From Treponema sp. (GTDB taxonomy: Bacteria > Spirochaetota > Spirochaetia > Treponematales > Breznakiellaceae), in the NCBI GenBank assembly GCA_031278815.1, contig JAITJS010000102.1, positions 1 to 32,937 on the forward strand: a stretch of 32,937 bases of DNA, read 5' to 3'. The position numbers and the translations under genes are program-made. The notes beneath the pieces were generated by a model that saw only the letters and a list, made by a program, of their open reading frames with translations, was not told where the DNA came from and ran no database searches. Below, one piece after another: positions 1 through 7,764 of this stretch. Each line of letters begins with the position of its first letter. Position 1 is the first letter of the stretch.

Positions 1-101
1 AAGGTTGGGGAGGAATCCTTCGGATCCGGGTCGTCTGTAGGCTGGGGGCATCCGGCAACCAGAGCCGCGAAGGCCGCCAAAATTAAAAACATCTTCTTCA
101 T
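1..101 (-). CDS. Lipoprotein N-terminus, cut by the window edge
   Basis: The ATG lies at 99-101, read on the minus strand, and the gene runs off the left edge. The visible 33 residues begin MKKMFLILAAFAALVAGC, a lipoprotein signal peptide with the acylated Cys at position 18. A Pro/Asp-rich linker (PQPTDDPDP) follows. A Shine-Dalgarno AAAAAGGAGTG sits just upstream of the ATG. Signal, linker and ribosome site are close copies of those of the 1361-residue lipoprotein starting at 4303, so this is a paralogue in the same array. Its function cannot be told from the fragment. Confidence 0.75.
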   Translation of the reverse strand, partial: MKKMFLILAAFAALVAGCPQPTDDPDPKDSSPT

Positions 102-129
102 ATACACTCCTTTTTATGAAACCGGTCAA

Positions 130-217
130 TTAAAACACCATTTTATGTTCCCCGGTTTTTCTAGGGGGGACCGGAATAGTTCCGTTCCCCGTCTGTTTGT
201 TTCACCATTCGCCAGTC
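130..217 (-). pseudogene. Remnant of a 239-residue-lipoprotein paralogue with internal deletion
   Basis: This 88-bp gap between two lipoprotein genes matches two separate parts of the intact gene at 5148-5867. The end nearest 130 matches its last codons (TAA preceded by codons for H-K-x-V-F). The part from about 157 to 205 matches an internal stretch (the T-G-N-x-x-L-P-V-P region). In the intact gene these two parts are about 150 bp apart, and each begins at a CCCCGGT motif. Here they are joined at that motif, as expected from deletion between short direct repeats. It has no open frame and is a scar. Confidence 0.6.
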
Positions 218-3200
218 TTACTCCCAGTTCGTTGACGAAGCGCTGCTCAAGTTAACTCCTGGTCCTGCCTCTGCTTCCCGATGCTTGGTACCGTTCGCTA
301 CATATACTACTCTTCCCCGGGTGTTATTATATGGCGACAAGGAATTGGTAGCCGTAATTGTACCGCCTGTTTTATTAAAGACCCCAGTTAAAACTACCAC
401 ACCGCCTCCGCCAGAGAAGAGTGATGAAGCTGCGGGGGCAGCGGAAGCTCCATTACCACTGATAGTTCCCCCACTCATCGTAAAGGAACCGCTTCCGACA
501 TACACCCCGCCACCTACAGCAGTGGAAGTGTAGTAGGTTGATGCATTAGCTGAAAAGGATGAAACAGAATTATCGCTAATGGTCCCACCGCTCATCATAA
601 AAGAACCATTTCCGACATATACCCCGCCACCTGCGGCACTAGCATCGTAGGATGCGGTGGCTGAAACAGTGTTTCCGTTGATAGTTCCACCGATCATCGT
701 AAAGGAACCACTTTGGAGAGCTACTCCACCGCCTGCGGCGTTGGCATCGAAGGATGATGTAGAAGTGGATGAAACAGAATTGCCGCTAATGGTTCCATTG
801 TACATCGTAAAAGAGCCACCTTGGACAAGTACCCCGCCACCTCCGGTGGTGAAGTTATTGGAGGAAGGAGAAAAAGAGAACGTATTACTACTAATTTCTC
901 CATCGTTCATGGTAAAGGTGCCGCCTGTAACCTGTACGCCACAAATATTAGCCCCGCTTATTTTTGCCCCCTTATTCATGACAAGTGTTCCACCGGCATT
1001 TATTTTTACTAGCGGATATGATTTACCGGATCCGTCAAGGGTTATGTTGTTGCCCAAGACCAGTTCTATACCGCTGGGAAGCGTAAACAATGGTGCGGAA
1101 CTATTACCGTTTGATATGGAATGGACCGCGGAATTCCCCTCAATGTTGATTGTTTTCCCGGCGTTAGTCGTAAAAGAAATATCCGGGGCGGCGAAATTTC
1201 CGGCTATGGTAATCCAGTATTCCCCCGCTTCATCGTTGTTTATCGCCGATACCGCACGCTGAAAACCTGCCGAATTATTTGCCGTGTAACGGTTTGTCGG
1301 CGTTCCCATTGCCCATAGGCTCAAGGGAGAACCGCCCCCCGCATTCACCGCCTGTACCCACACATAGTAGGGTGTTTCGTTGACCAGGCCGGTAATAGTG
1401 GTGGAAAGTCCTGTTCCCGTGTAAGATGCCGTACCAGGGGCTGTTGTTCCAGTACTCAAATACACCTTGTAGGATGTGGCCATATCAACCGCGGTCCACG
1501 CGACCCTTACTTTGCCGGTTCCTGCGGTCAATACCGGTGCGGCGGGAGCGGGCAAAGTAAGGGTTTTTGTCGCATACCCACTCAAGGCGGAACTGCCCCC
1601 CGAATTTACCGCCTGTACCCACACGTAGTAGGGCGTTTCATTGACCAGGCCGGAGATGGTGGTAGAAAATCCCGTTCCCGTATAAGATGCCGTACCAGGG
1701 GCTGTTGTTCCGGTACCCAGATATACCTTGTAGGATGTGGCCATATCAACCGCGGTCCATGTAACCGTTAACCTGCCGTCTCCTGCGGTCAATACCGGCG
1801 CGGCAGGGGCGGACAAAGTAAGAGTTTTTGATACCCGCTCGCTCAAGGCGGAACTGCCCCCAGAGTTCACCGCCTGTACCCACACATAGTAGGGGGTTTC
1901 ATTGACCAGGCTGGAGATGGTGGTAGAAAGTCCCGTTCCCGTATAGGAGGGCTCCTGAGGAGGTGTTGTCCCGGTACTCCAATACACCTTGTAGGATGTG
2001 GCCATATCAACCGCGGTCCATGTAACCGTTAACCTGCCGTCTCCTGCGGTCAATACCGGCGCGGCGGGAGCGGACAAGCCAAGGTTTTTTGATACCCGCT
2101 CGCTCAAGGCGGAACCCCCGCCTCCGTTCACCGCCTGCACCCATACGTAATAAAGCGTTTCGTTGACCAGACCGGAGATGGTGGTAGAAAGTCCTGTTCC
2201 CGTATAGGAGGGGTCCTCAGGAGGTGTTGTCTCAGTACCCAAGTATACCCGGTATAAACTCGCCCCCACTACCGCATCCCAGGTTATCTGTAAGGATGCC
2301 GGTAACGCAGTTACCGTTACCCCTGTCGGCGCCTCAGTAACCGTCATGGCGAATACAGATGCCGATTGCCCGCTTTCTTTGCCCCCACCGGATGCGCTTA
2401 CTTTGTAGTAATAGGTGGTATTCGCGCTTAATCCGGTGTTGGTATACGATGCGGTAGAACTGGTATCAATATAAAGGTAATCCCCGTCATGGGTTGACTG
2501 GTATACCCGGTAAGAACTTACCCCGGCTACCACACCCCATGTTATCCGTATGGATGATGATGAAAGGGGGAATGCGTTTAGCCCTGTGGGGGCTGCCAGA
2601 TCTTGTGTTGTGGCAGACACCGGCGCCGATTGTTCACTCTCGCCGGCCACCTCGTTGTATGCCCTCACTTTGTAGTAATAGACGGTACTCGGGTTTAAGG
2701 ATGTGTCGGTAAATGATGTGGGAGTACCTTCGTTAATCATACTATAATTGCCGTCAGAACTTGTTGACCGGTATACCCGGTAAGAACTTACCCCGGCTAC
2801 CGCATTCCACCTTAGCCGTATGGACGACGATGAAAGAACCTCCGCATTTAACCCCTCAGGTATAGCTGGCGCGGCAAAACCGCCGGTTAGCGTAAAGGTA
2901 AAAGGATTGATTTCGCTGTTATTTGGGATAGTAATGTGCGCCGTACTGGTGGCCTCGCTGGTTGGAGTGTAGGTTATCCCAAAGGATATGGTTTCTCCTG
3001 GTGAAACCGTTGTTTTTGAAGGTAAGGCCACGGTAAACTGGGTATTTGATGAGGCAATAAGGGGATTTCCCGAAAGCGACAAGTCAACGATGCCGGTGTT
3101 TGTAAGACTAAAGTTCTCCATTTTTGTTTGATGAGCCTGTACCAGCCCAAAACCAACCGTACCGTTATGGGCAACAACCGCTTCTCCGTTTTTTAGTTCA

Positions 3201-4303
3201 ATGACCGGATATTCCTGTTTTCCGGCTGCCTGTACCAGAAATACCGCGGGGTTTCTGGATATATCGTTATTGGCAATACTAATAGTTGCGCTATATTCCC
3301 TTACTCCCTGAGGCATACATCGTATGACAAATGTTGTCGCGCCGTTTACCGAAATAGTCCCGGTTGGTTGCGAATCAAATGAAAACACCCCCGCATCGCC
3401 GCCTGAAATGGTGACTCCCCCCTCCACAATCGTCAACACTTCCGTTCCGGTATTTTTTACAGTAACCGTTACCGTGCCGGATTGGGTTAAGGGAATCGTA
3501 CCCATAGTGATGGTGCCGTTTTGCGGTATTCCCGTATCGCCGTCAAATATTTCGATAATCGGTTTGGGGGAAACCCCTGTTCCGGATAGGGTAAAGGTAA
3601 AATCACCCGACGGGGCGTTTGATTTTATGGTAACGGCCACAGTATGAGTACCGCTTGACCGAGGAGTAAAAACAATCGCAACATGCAAGGGCGTGGAGGC
3701 GGTAATTTCTGACTTCGCAGGCTGGGTTACCGAAAACGAATCATCCAGGCCTTCAAGCTGCACCGGTTCAACCCCGGCGAGGGTCAAATTGCTGGAACCG
3801 GTACTTTTCAGAGTAACGTGAATTTGTTTTGGGGTATTGACAACCCCTTCGCCGATATTGATGGTATCATTCCGAGCGACGCTTCTGCCGTCATATTCAA
3901 CGCTGATTTCCGCTACCAGCCCTATCTTCGATAAAGCCGCCATGTTATTTTCATTGCCCACCTCAATAACTACGGTGTTGTCGCTGATGGTAACCGACGA
4001 GTCTTCCACCGTCCAGATCGAGTATGTTCTGAGGTTTATTCCTATATCCTTACGGGTAAAATAGATGTACCCTGAAGCATCTTCCGTTGTTTCTGCTTTG
4101 GATGCGGTTCCTTTGAGTAAATCCCCCTGCTCGGAAGAAACAAACTTTTTCCCGGACCAGGTTACATTTGACAGATCATAGGAGGACTCATTTTTTATGG
4201 TCAGGGTTGGGGAGGGATCCTCTGGAACCGGGTCGTCTGTAGGCTGGGGACATCCGGCAACCAGAACCGCGAATGCCGCCAAAACCAAAAACAGCTTCTT
4301 CAT
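218..4303 (-). CDS. Large modular surface lipoprotein (choice-of-anchor D, FN3, beta-helix)
   Basis: A 1361-residue protein with a lipoprotein signal (MKKLFLVLAAFAVLVAGC, Cys18), so it is probably anchored in a membrane and exposed to the periplasm or cell surface. Residues about 32-128 form a small module (IKNES...SGYIYF...DNTVV) also found in the neighbour at 4439-4945. Residues about 130-475 hold three HYDIN/choice-of-anchor-D-like Ig folds. Residues about 476-1004 hold six fibronectin type III domains. The last four share near-identical units, the central ones 87 residues long (APAAPVLTAG...VDMATSYKVY...YYVWVQAVN). Residues about 1004-1361 are a right-handed beta-helix with at least four GGGV...GSFTM..GTISGN rungs. 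A good ribosome site (AAAAAGGAGTG) precedes the ATG. A role as adhesin or polysaccharide-binding protein is inference; no catalytic motif was recognised. Confidence 0.85.
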   Translation of the reverse strand: MKKLFLVLAAFAVLVAGCPQPTDDPVPEDPSPTLTIKNESSYDLSNVTWSGKKFVSSEQGDLLKGTASKAETTEDASGYIYFTRKDIGINLRTYSIWTVEDSSVTISDNTVVIEVGNENNMAALSKIGLVAEISVEYDGRSVARNDTINIGEGVVNTPKQIHVTLKSTGSSNLTLAGVEPVQLEGLDDSFSVTQPAKSEITASTPLHVAIVFTPRSSGTHTVAVTIKSNAPSGDFTFTLSGTGVSPKPIIEIFDGDTGIPQNGTITMGTIPLTQSGTVTVTVKNTGTEVLTIVEGGVTISGGDAGVFSFDSQPTGTISVNGATTFVIRCMPQGVREYSATISIANNDISRNPAVFLVQAAGKQEYPVIELKNGEAVVAHNGTVGFGLVQAHQTKMENFSLTNTGIVDLSLSGNPLIASSNTQFTVALPSKTTVSPGETISFGITYTPTSEATSTAHITIPNNSEINPFTFTLTGGFAAPAIPEGLNAEVLSSSSIRLRWNAVAGVSSYRVYRSTSSDGNYSMINEGTPTSFTDTSLNPSTVYYYKVRAYNEVAGESEQSAPVSATTQDLAAPTGLNAFPLSSSSIRITWGVVAGVSSYRVYQSTHDGDYLYIDTSSTASYTNTGLSANTTYYYKVSASGGGKESGQSASVFAMTVTEAPTGVTVTALPASLQITWDAVVGASLYRVYLGTETTPPEDPSYTGTGLSTTISGLVNETLYYVWVQAVNGGGGSALSERVSKNLGLSAPAAPVLTAGDGRLTVTWTAVDMATSYKVYWSTGTTPPQEPSYTGTGLSTTISSLVNETPYYVWVQAVNSGGSSALSERVSKTLTLSAPAAPVLTAGDGRLTVTWTAVDMATSYKVYLGTGTTAPGTASYTGTGFSTTISGLVNETPYYVWVQAVNSGGSSALSGYATKTLTLPAPAAPVLTAGTGKVRVAWTAVDMATSYKVYLSTGTTAPGTASYTGTGLSTTITGLVNETPYYVWVQAVNAGGGSPLSLWAMGTPTNRYTANNSAGFQRAVSAINNDEAGEYWITIAGNFAAPDISFTTNAGKTINIEGNSAVHSISNGNSSAPLFTLPSGIELVLGNNITLDGSGKSYPLVKINAGGTLVMNKGAKISGANICGVQVTGGTFTMNDGEISSNTFSFSPSSNNFTTGGGGVLVQGGSFTMYNGTISGNSVSSTSTSSFDANAAGGGVALQSGSFTMIGGTINGNTVSATASYDASAAGGGVYVGNGSFMMSGGTISDNSVSSFSANASTYYTSTAVGGGVYVGSGSFTMSGGTISGNGASAAPAASSLFSGGGGVVVLTGVFNKTGGTITATNSLSPYNNTRGRVVYVANGTKHREAEAGPGVNLSSASSTNWE

Positions 4304-4332
4304 AAAACACTCCTTTTTATGAGACCGGCCAA

Positions 4333-4402
4333 TTAAAACACCATTTTATGTTCTCCGGTCTTAACTACCGACGTACCGTCGTAGGTAAAAGCATAGATAT
4401 AC
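4333..4402 (-). pseudogene. C-terminal remnant of a 239-residue-lipoprotein paralogue
   Basis: On the minus strand this stretch encodes YIYAFTYDGTSVVKTGEHKM plus V-F and a stop. That matches the last residues of the intact lipoprotein at 5148-5867 (YIYDFTYNGTSVVKTGEHKI plus V-F, stop) with only a few changes. Nothing of the rest of that gene is visible upstream. As after the remnant at 130-217, the sequence downstream runs straight into an AAAAAGGAG ribosome site and a MKK-type lipoprotein start. It is a duplication scar. Confidence 0.7.
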
Positions 4403-4438
4403 CTATTAATTAAAGATGACTATCAGATGCTGCGTTGC

Positions 4439-4945
4439 CTATTCTAAGCCTTTAATATATGCCTCCATGTTTTTCAGAGTCTGAACATTAGAAGGATTTG
4501 CATAATCGACAACCAGGGTATTATCAGTGAAAATAAACTCGTTCTCTTCTCCTCTATTCACCACAACCAGTTCTCTGGTATGGCAAGGATATGCCCTCAC
4601 CCCTCCTCCTTCTGTATAAATATATAAAACAAAATAAATGTAACCTGAAGTATCTTCCGTCAATGCAATGGTAGACGAAATGTCTCCTGCACTAAAATAA
4701 CCTGGGTCTCCTGGTAATCCTTCGATGCCGTATGGATTTTGCACGGTTGGTTCAAAATATTTGTCCTGCAAATGAACATTCATGAGCAATGAATAGGACT
4801 CGTTTTTTATCCTGATAGAAGTTTTCTTCTTCTCTATCTCTTGGTCATTATTGTTGTTAGGATTACTACACCCAGATAGCATAAAATCGCTAAAAACAAG
4901 GCAAAAAATTGCCGATACAACTATTGAGAAAATATCCCGTCTCAT
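4439..4945 (-). CDS. Small lipoprotein sharing the N-terminal module of the 1361-residue protein
   Basis: A 168-residue protein. I place the start at 4945 (MRRDIFSIVV...) because the signal peptide begins there and an AAAGGA ribosome site is just upstream. The open frame reaches 5080, but that extension is read-through of palindromic repeats. The lipobox is MLSGC near residue 25, followed by an Asn/Asp linker. The rest is a single module: SIRIKNES, then TEDTSGYIYF, then FTDNTLVV. It resembles residues about 32-128 of the large lipoprotein. No larger domain follows, so it looks like the module alone. Function unknown; probably exported and membrane-anchored. Confidence 0.75.
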   Translation of the reverse strand: MRRDIFSIVVSAIFCLVFSDFMLSGCSNPNNNNDQEIEKKKTSIRIKNESYSLLMNVHLQDKYFEPTVQNPYGIEGLPGDPGYFSAGDISSTIALTEDTSGYIYFVLYIYTEGGGVRAYPCHTRELVVVNRGEENEFIFTDNTLVVDYANPSNVQTLKNMEAYIKGLE

Positions 4946-4984
4946 GTTTTTTCCTTTGCGGTCTTTCCCGCCGTTACAATAGAG

Positions 4985-5012
4985 TTGTTCAAAAACTGAA
5001 GTTTTTGAACAA
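4985..5012. repeat. Perfect 28-nt palindrome
   Basis: The arms are TTGTTCAAAAACT (4985-4997) and its exact reverse complement (5000-5012), separated by only GA. It lies about 40 nt upstream of the small lipoprotein start. It has no adjacent U-run in either direction, so a dispersed palindromic repeat or a protein-binding site fits better than a terminator. Confidence 0.8.
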
Positions 5013-5053
5013 ATTCCGATAAAAAACAACAAAATACGGAGCATTTTGCAAGA

Positions 5054-5083
5054 CTTGTTCGATAACCACCGGGTTATCACAAG
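5054..5083. repeat. Second palindromic element near the first
   Basis: CTTGT + GATAACC (5054-5058, 5061-5067) pair with GGTTATC + ACAAG (5072-5083) across a 4-nt loop, with a two-base bulge (TC) on one side. It shares the TTGTTC lead-in with the palindrome at 4985-5012, so the two may be related dispersed repeats or the ends of one small element. Confidence 0.6.
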
Positions 5084-5147
5084 TCCAATATTTGCATTTC
5101 ATTATTGCCCCTATGGGAAATACCCTCCTTTTTATGAGACCGGCCAA

Positions 5148-5867
5148 TTAAAACACAATTTTATGTTCCCCGGTCTTAACTACCGACGTACCGTTATAGG
5201 TAAAATCATAAATATAGCTGTTTTTCGCGGTAAAATCCGGAACACTAACTGACCGGAGGGCGGTGTGTACCGTATAGCCGCTGACCGGCTTTCCTTCCGC
5301 GGTGGAAGAAAACTCGTATACCCCGGTTTTTCCCGGGGGAACCGGAAGATTGCCGTTACCCGTCTGCGTGAAAGCCGTTCCCAGATAATGAAGCTCAAAC
5401 TGCATGTCCGAAGCGTTGAGAATTTTGACAAAAGCTCTGAGGAATTCAAGATTTTGCGGTTGGGGTATTTGTACGGTGTAAGACCGGTTTTCTTCGATGA
5501 CCTGGTTCACCTGGACGTTGGGATCAATGCCGTTAGCCCAGACCTCCCCGCTGGCCAAGTCTGTTCCGTCCACAACCCGGTACCGGTATTCAATGGGAAA
5601 GGTTGAGCCAACGCCGTAATTATCGCTGGCCCGGACCGTAACGTTTCTTGATTGGCCCGGACCCAATTCAAGCAGCACCGGTCCTGAAAAAGCGTCCTGG
5701 TGAACGATTGCCTGGTAACTGGATTCGTTAAAGAAGGTTACTTTGCCGGTCGCCGGCTGGTTTTCATTAGTATTAGTATTGCTGCCCGGGTCCGCCGTAT
5801 CGTTGGGACAGCCCGCCATGCTTATCACCAGGCTGATTAAAAAAATGGCCTTTATGCTTTGCTTCAT
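5148..5867 (-). CDS. Lipoprotein, 239 residues, unknown function
   Basis: The signal peptide MKQSIKAIFLISLVISMAGC ends in a lipobox with Cys20. It is followed by a short Asp/Asn/Thr/Gly linker and a beta-rich domain opening with VTFFNESSYQ. That opening resembles the IKNESSY and VINNTS starts of the neighbouring lipoproteins. The ATG is preceded by GAGGT. No catalytic or binding motif was recognised. It is the intact parent-like form of the remnants at 130-217 and 4333-4402. Downstream of its stop an AAAAAGGAGGG ribosome-site-like sequence remains near 5120-5133, but no lipoprotein start follows it. This suggests the gene that once followed has been replaced by the palindromic repeats and the 168-residue gene. 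Confidence 0.8.
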   Translation of the reverse strand: MKQSIKAIFLISLVISMAGCPNDTADPGSNTNTNENQPATGKVTFFNESSYQAIVHQDAFSGPVLLELGPGQSRNVTVRASDNYGVGSTFPIEYRYRVVDGTDLASGEVWANGIDPNVQVNQVIEENRSYTVQIPQPQNLEFLRAFVKILNASDMQFELHYLGTAFTQTGNGNLPVPPGKTGVYEFSSTAEGKPVSGYTVHTALRSVSVPDFTAKNSYIYDFTYNGTSVVKTGEHKIVF

Positions 5868-5945
5868 AGAATAGACCTCGAATAGAACTCAATAATACCC
5901 GGCGTTTCAGCGCGAAACACCGGGCAAACGCAAAACAACAAGAAT

Positions 5946-7130
5946 TTAGAGGGATTCTATTTCATCCGCCAAATCCCGCTCTGCGCCTTCCATAAGGGTT
6001 ACCGTATAGTTACTCGCATCGGAAACCGTACCGCCCTTGAAGTTAACGGTGATGGTATAGTCATATCCGTTCTTTATGGTGGGATTACCAGTTTCCGTGC
6101 TAAAACGCGCCGGCAATTTCAGGGAACCATTATAGAGGGTGATAACAATATACTTCTCCGTACCAGTTACCGTGCTTTCCAATTCAAAGGTAAGCTGTTC
6201 ACCCGTACCAACCGCGTCATACCCATTCTGAGCGAACAACGCGCTACCCCCCGCTAAGGTAAAGAAGATACCTTGATTCGGTACGTTATTGGATACGCTA
6301 AAGTAAGCCACCGGCGATTTAAGGCTCCCTTTGATCTGATCCCAGGTTACATTGTTATCATTGGGAAAATAGTAGGATTGAATGCTGCTTGCATTGGCCA
6401 GAGGACGGGGGGTTGCCGTTACCGACGCAAAGTGATCGGTTGGTTTTAAGGTGGTAACTTGCCCGGTTGATCTGGTGTAATACACATATACCGGGAAAAT
6501 AGAAAGGGATGCCGCCGTTTCCGTATAGAGGAGTACATTAGTTGCCAAGGAAGGCAAGTAGGCTATTTTCTCCCCATCGGGACTATTTTTTCGTAATTCC
6601 AATCCGATGCGCCCTGAATTGGTAACCTTATAACCGAAATCCCCGGTATAGTTGGGGCTGATCTCGGTACGGTACTTCTTTCCTGACTTGTAGGTTGCCA
6701 TAGCGGAATACTCAATTTTCGCAAGGGATAAGTTGGCTTTGTTTTTCTCATATTCATCCCTGGATATACCCCGCAGGATGAGATAGCCTCCTACATCAAA
6801 GTCGTCAACATCATCGGATATATCGAAGACCCGATCGCTGGTACTTGCTCGAACACCACCCAAAAGGTTGGAATTGCTGGGAGTCTGTCCCTGGAAGATG
6901 ACCATATCCTTTGAGGTGTTGTTGATAACCGTCAGGGTACCGGCCGACTCAGGGTCCCATTGGAGCCCGGTACCATCATCTCCGTTCCCGTTCCCATTGC
7001 CGTTCCCATTCCCGTTCTCATTACCGTTACCGGTGTCATCACCGACATTCGTGGGACAACCGGTAAGCAGCTACCCCAATACCAGCATTAATGCCAGTAT
7101 TCCCTTGAAAAATCCTGTGTTTTTCTTCAT
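5946..7130 (-). pseudogene. Lipoprotein gene with an amber codon in the signal peptide
   Basis: The natural start is ATG at 7128-7130, giving MKKNTGFFKGILALMLVLG, then TAG at 7071-7073 as codon 20, then LLTGC (lipobox) and a Gly-Asn repeat linker. From there the frame is open to 5946, 395 codons in all. An internal start at 6905 would give 319 residues without any export signal, so it is unlikely to be the real product. The domain after the linker begins TVINNTSKDMVIF, like the NESS-type openings of its neighbours. One base change (for example from TCG or TGG) would explain the amber. It is a recent pseudogene, a read-through gene or a sequence error. Confidence 0.7.
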
Positions 7131-7559
7131 ACTCTTTCCTTATAGAAAAAATTTGCTGCGGAATCGGCCCTTCGGTACCCCGGGATTTACCGACCAAGGA
7201 AGCCGGCATACCGGAAAGGCCTTTTCCACGTTATAGCAACCGCACCGCGGCTTTGCCCAATATCATAGGTTCCCCGGGTCTCCCCTGGAAACGTAGAAGG
7301 ATACCCCCGAAAATTTTAGTAATAGGACTAGAGAATTCAATATCAGTACTAAAGAACAGAGAATTTTACTTGGTATAGGAATTATTTTAGGATAAAAGTA
7401 TAGGGGGGGGAGGGGGGGGTAATACAAATAATTACAGAATACATACCGTGCCTCTTAACTATCCTTCTAAGCTCGGGATCCATTTTTATATTAAATAGTA
7501 TACCCCCTTCTCAAGAAAAAGTCTAGCCTTTTTGAATCTTTTTTTGTTTTTTTGTACTT
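7131..7559. other. Intergenic region upstream of the amber-interrupted lipoprotein gene
   Basis: No gene is visible on either strand. The part beyond about 7300 is AT-rich and holds the G8-A-G8 tract. It should contain the promoter of the lipoprotein gene starting at 7130, but I could not pick a convincing -35/-10 pair. Confidence 0.5.
7403..7419. repeat. G8-A-G8 homopolymer tract
   Basis: Two runs of eight G separated by one A lie on the plus strand, about 275 bp upstream of the lipoprotein start at 7130. Such tracts slip easily in replication. In Treponema pallidum, poly-G tracts upstream of surface-protein genes are known to vary in length and alter expression. Here the distance from the start is large, so a promoter effect is only a possibility. 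The tract could also form a G-quadruplex. Confidence 0.85.
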
Positions 7560-7760
7560 TCTAACGAACCCGCATCGGCTACGACTGGACAGAAGTTTCC
7601 AGGAGCGCGGGGTACCCCAGACCACCAGTCTGACGGGCAGCGCTCCGTCAAGCCCCCTCAGCCGTAGCGCCCTGTGGGGTCAACAACTCCAGAAAGCTCG
7701 TGCTTTATAGGGGCTTGCAGATCACCTGCGGATGGAAGCTTACTACGAGAAGCCCCCGAG
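7560..7760 (+). mobile_element. Possible IS200/IS605 (tnpB 3'/omega-RNA) right-end remnant
   Basis: A GC-rich block stands out from its AT-rich surroundings. It contains several stems: GGAGCGC (7602-7608) with GCGCTCC (7640-7646), CAGAC with GTCTG (7618-7622/7628-7632), and GGGGCTT (7710-7716) with AAGCCCC (7750-7756). A competing stem TGACGG/CCGTCA (7631-7636/7645-7650) overlaps the first. The ending GAAGCTTACTACGAGAAGCC plus a C-run resembles right ends of IS200/IS605 elements, where tnpB and its guide RNA finish. No tnpA or tnpB frame remains. It could instead be an unrelated structured RNA or 3' element of the HD-GYP gene. Confidence 0.3.
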
Positions 7761-7764
7761 GTTT

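Noticed and set aside
285-1262. Plus-strand open frames rich in Pro and Thr opposite the large lipoprotein gene
   Set aside because: They are the antisense of Gly/Ser-rich beta-helix repeats and lack ribosome sites; the minus-strand protein explains the region fully.
4946-5080. N-terminal extension of the 168-residue lipoprotein
   Set aside because: It reads through palindromic repeats and would bury the signal peptide; an AAAGGA site supports the later ATG.
7560-7760. RNase P RNA, 6S RNA or tmRNA
   Set aside because: None of the conserved core sequences of these RNAs could be found in the block.
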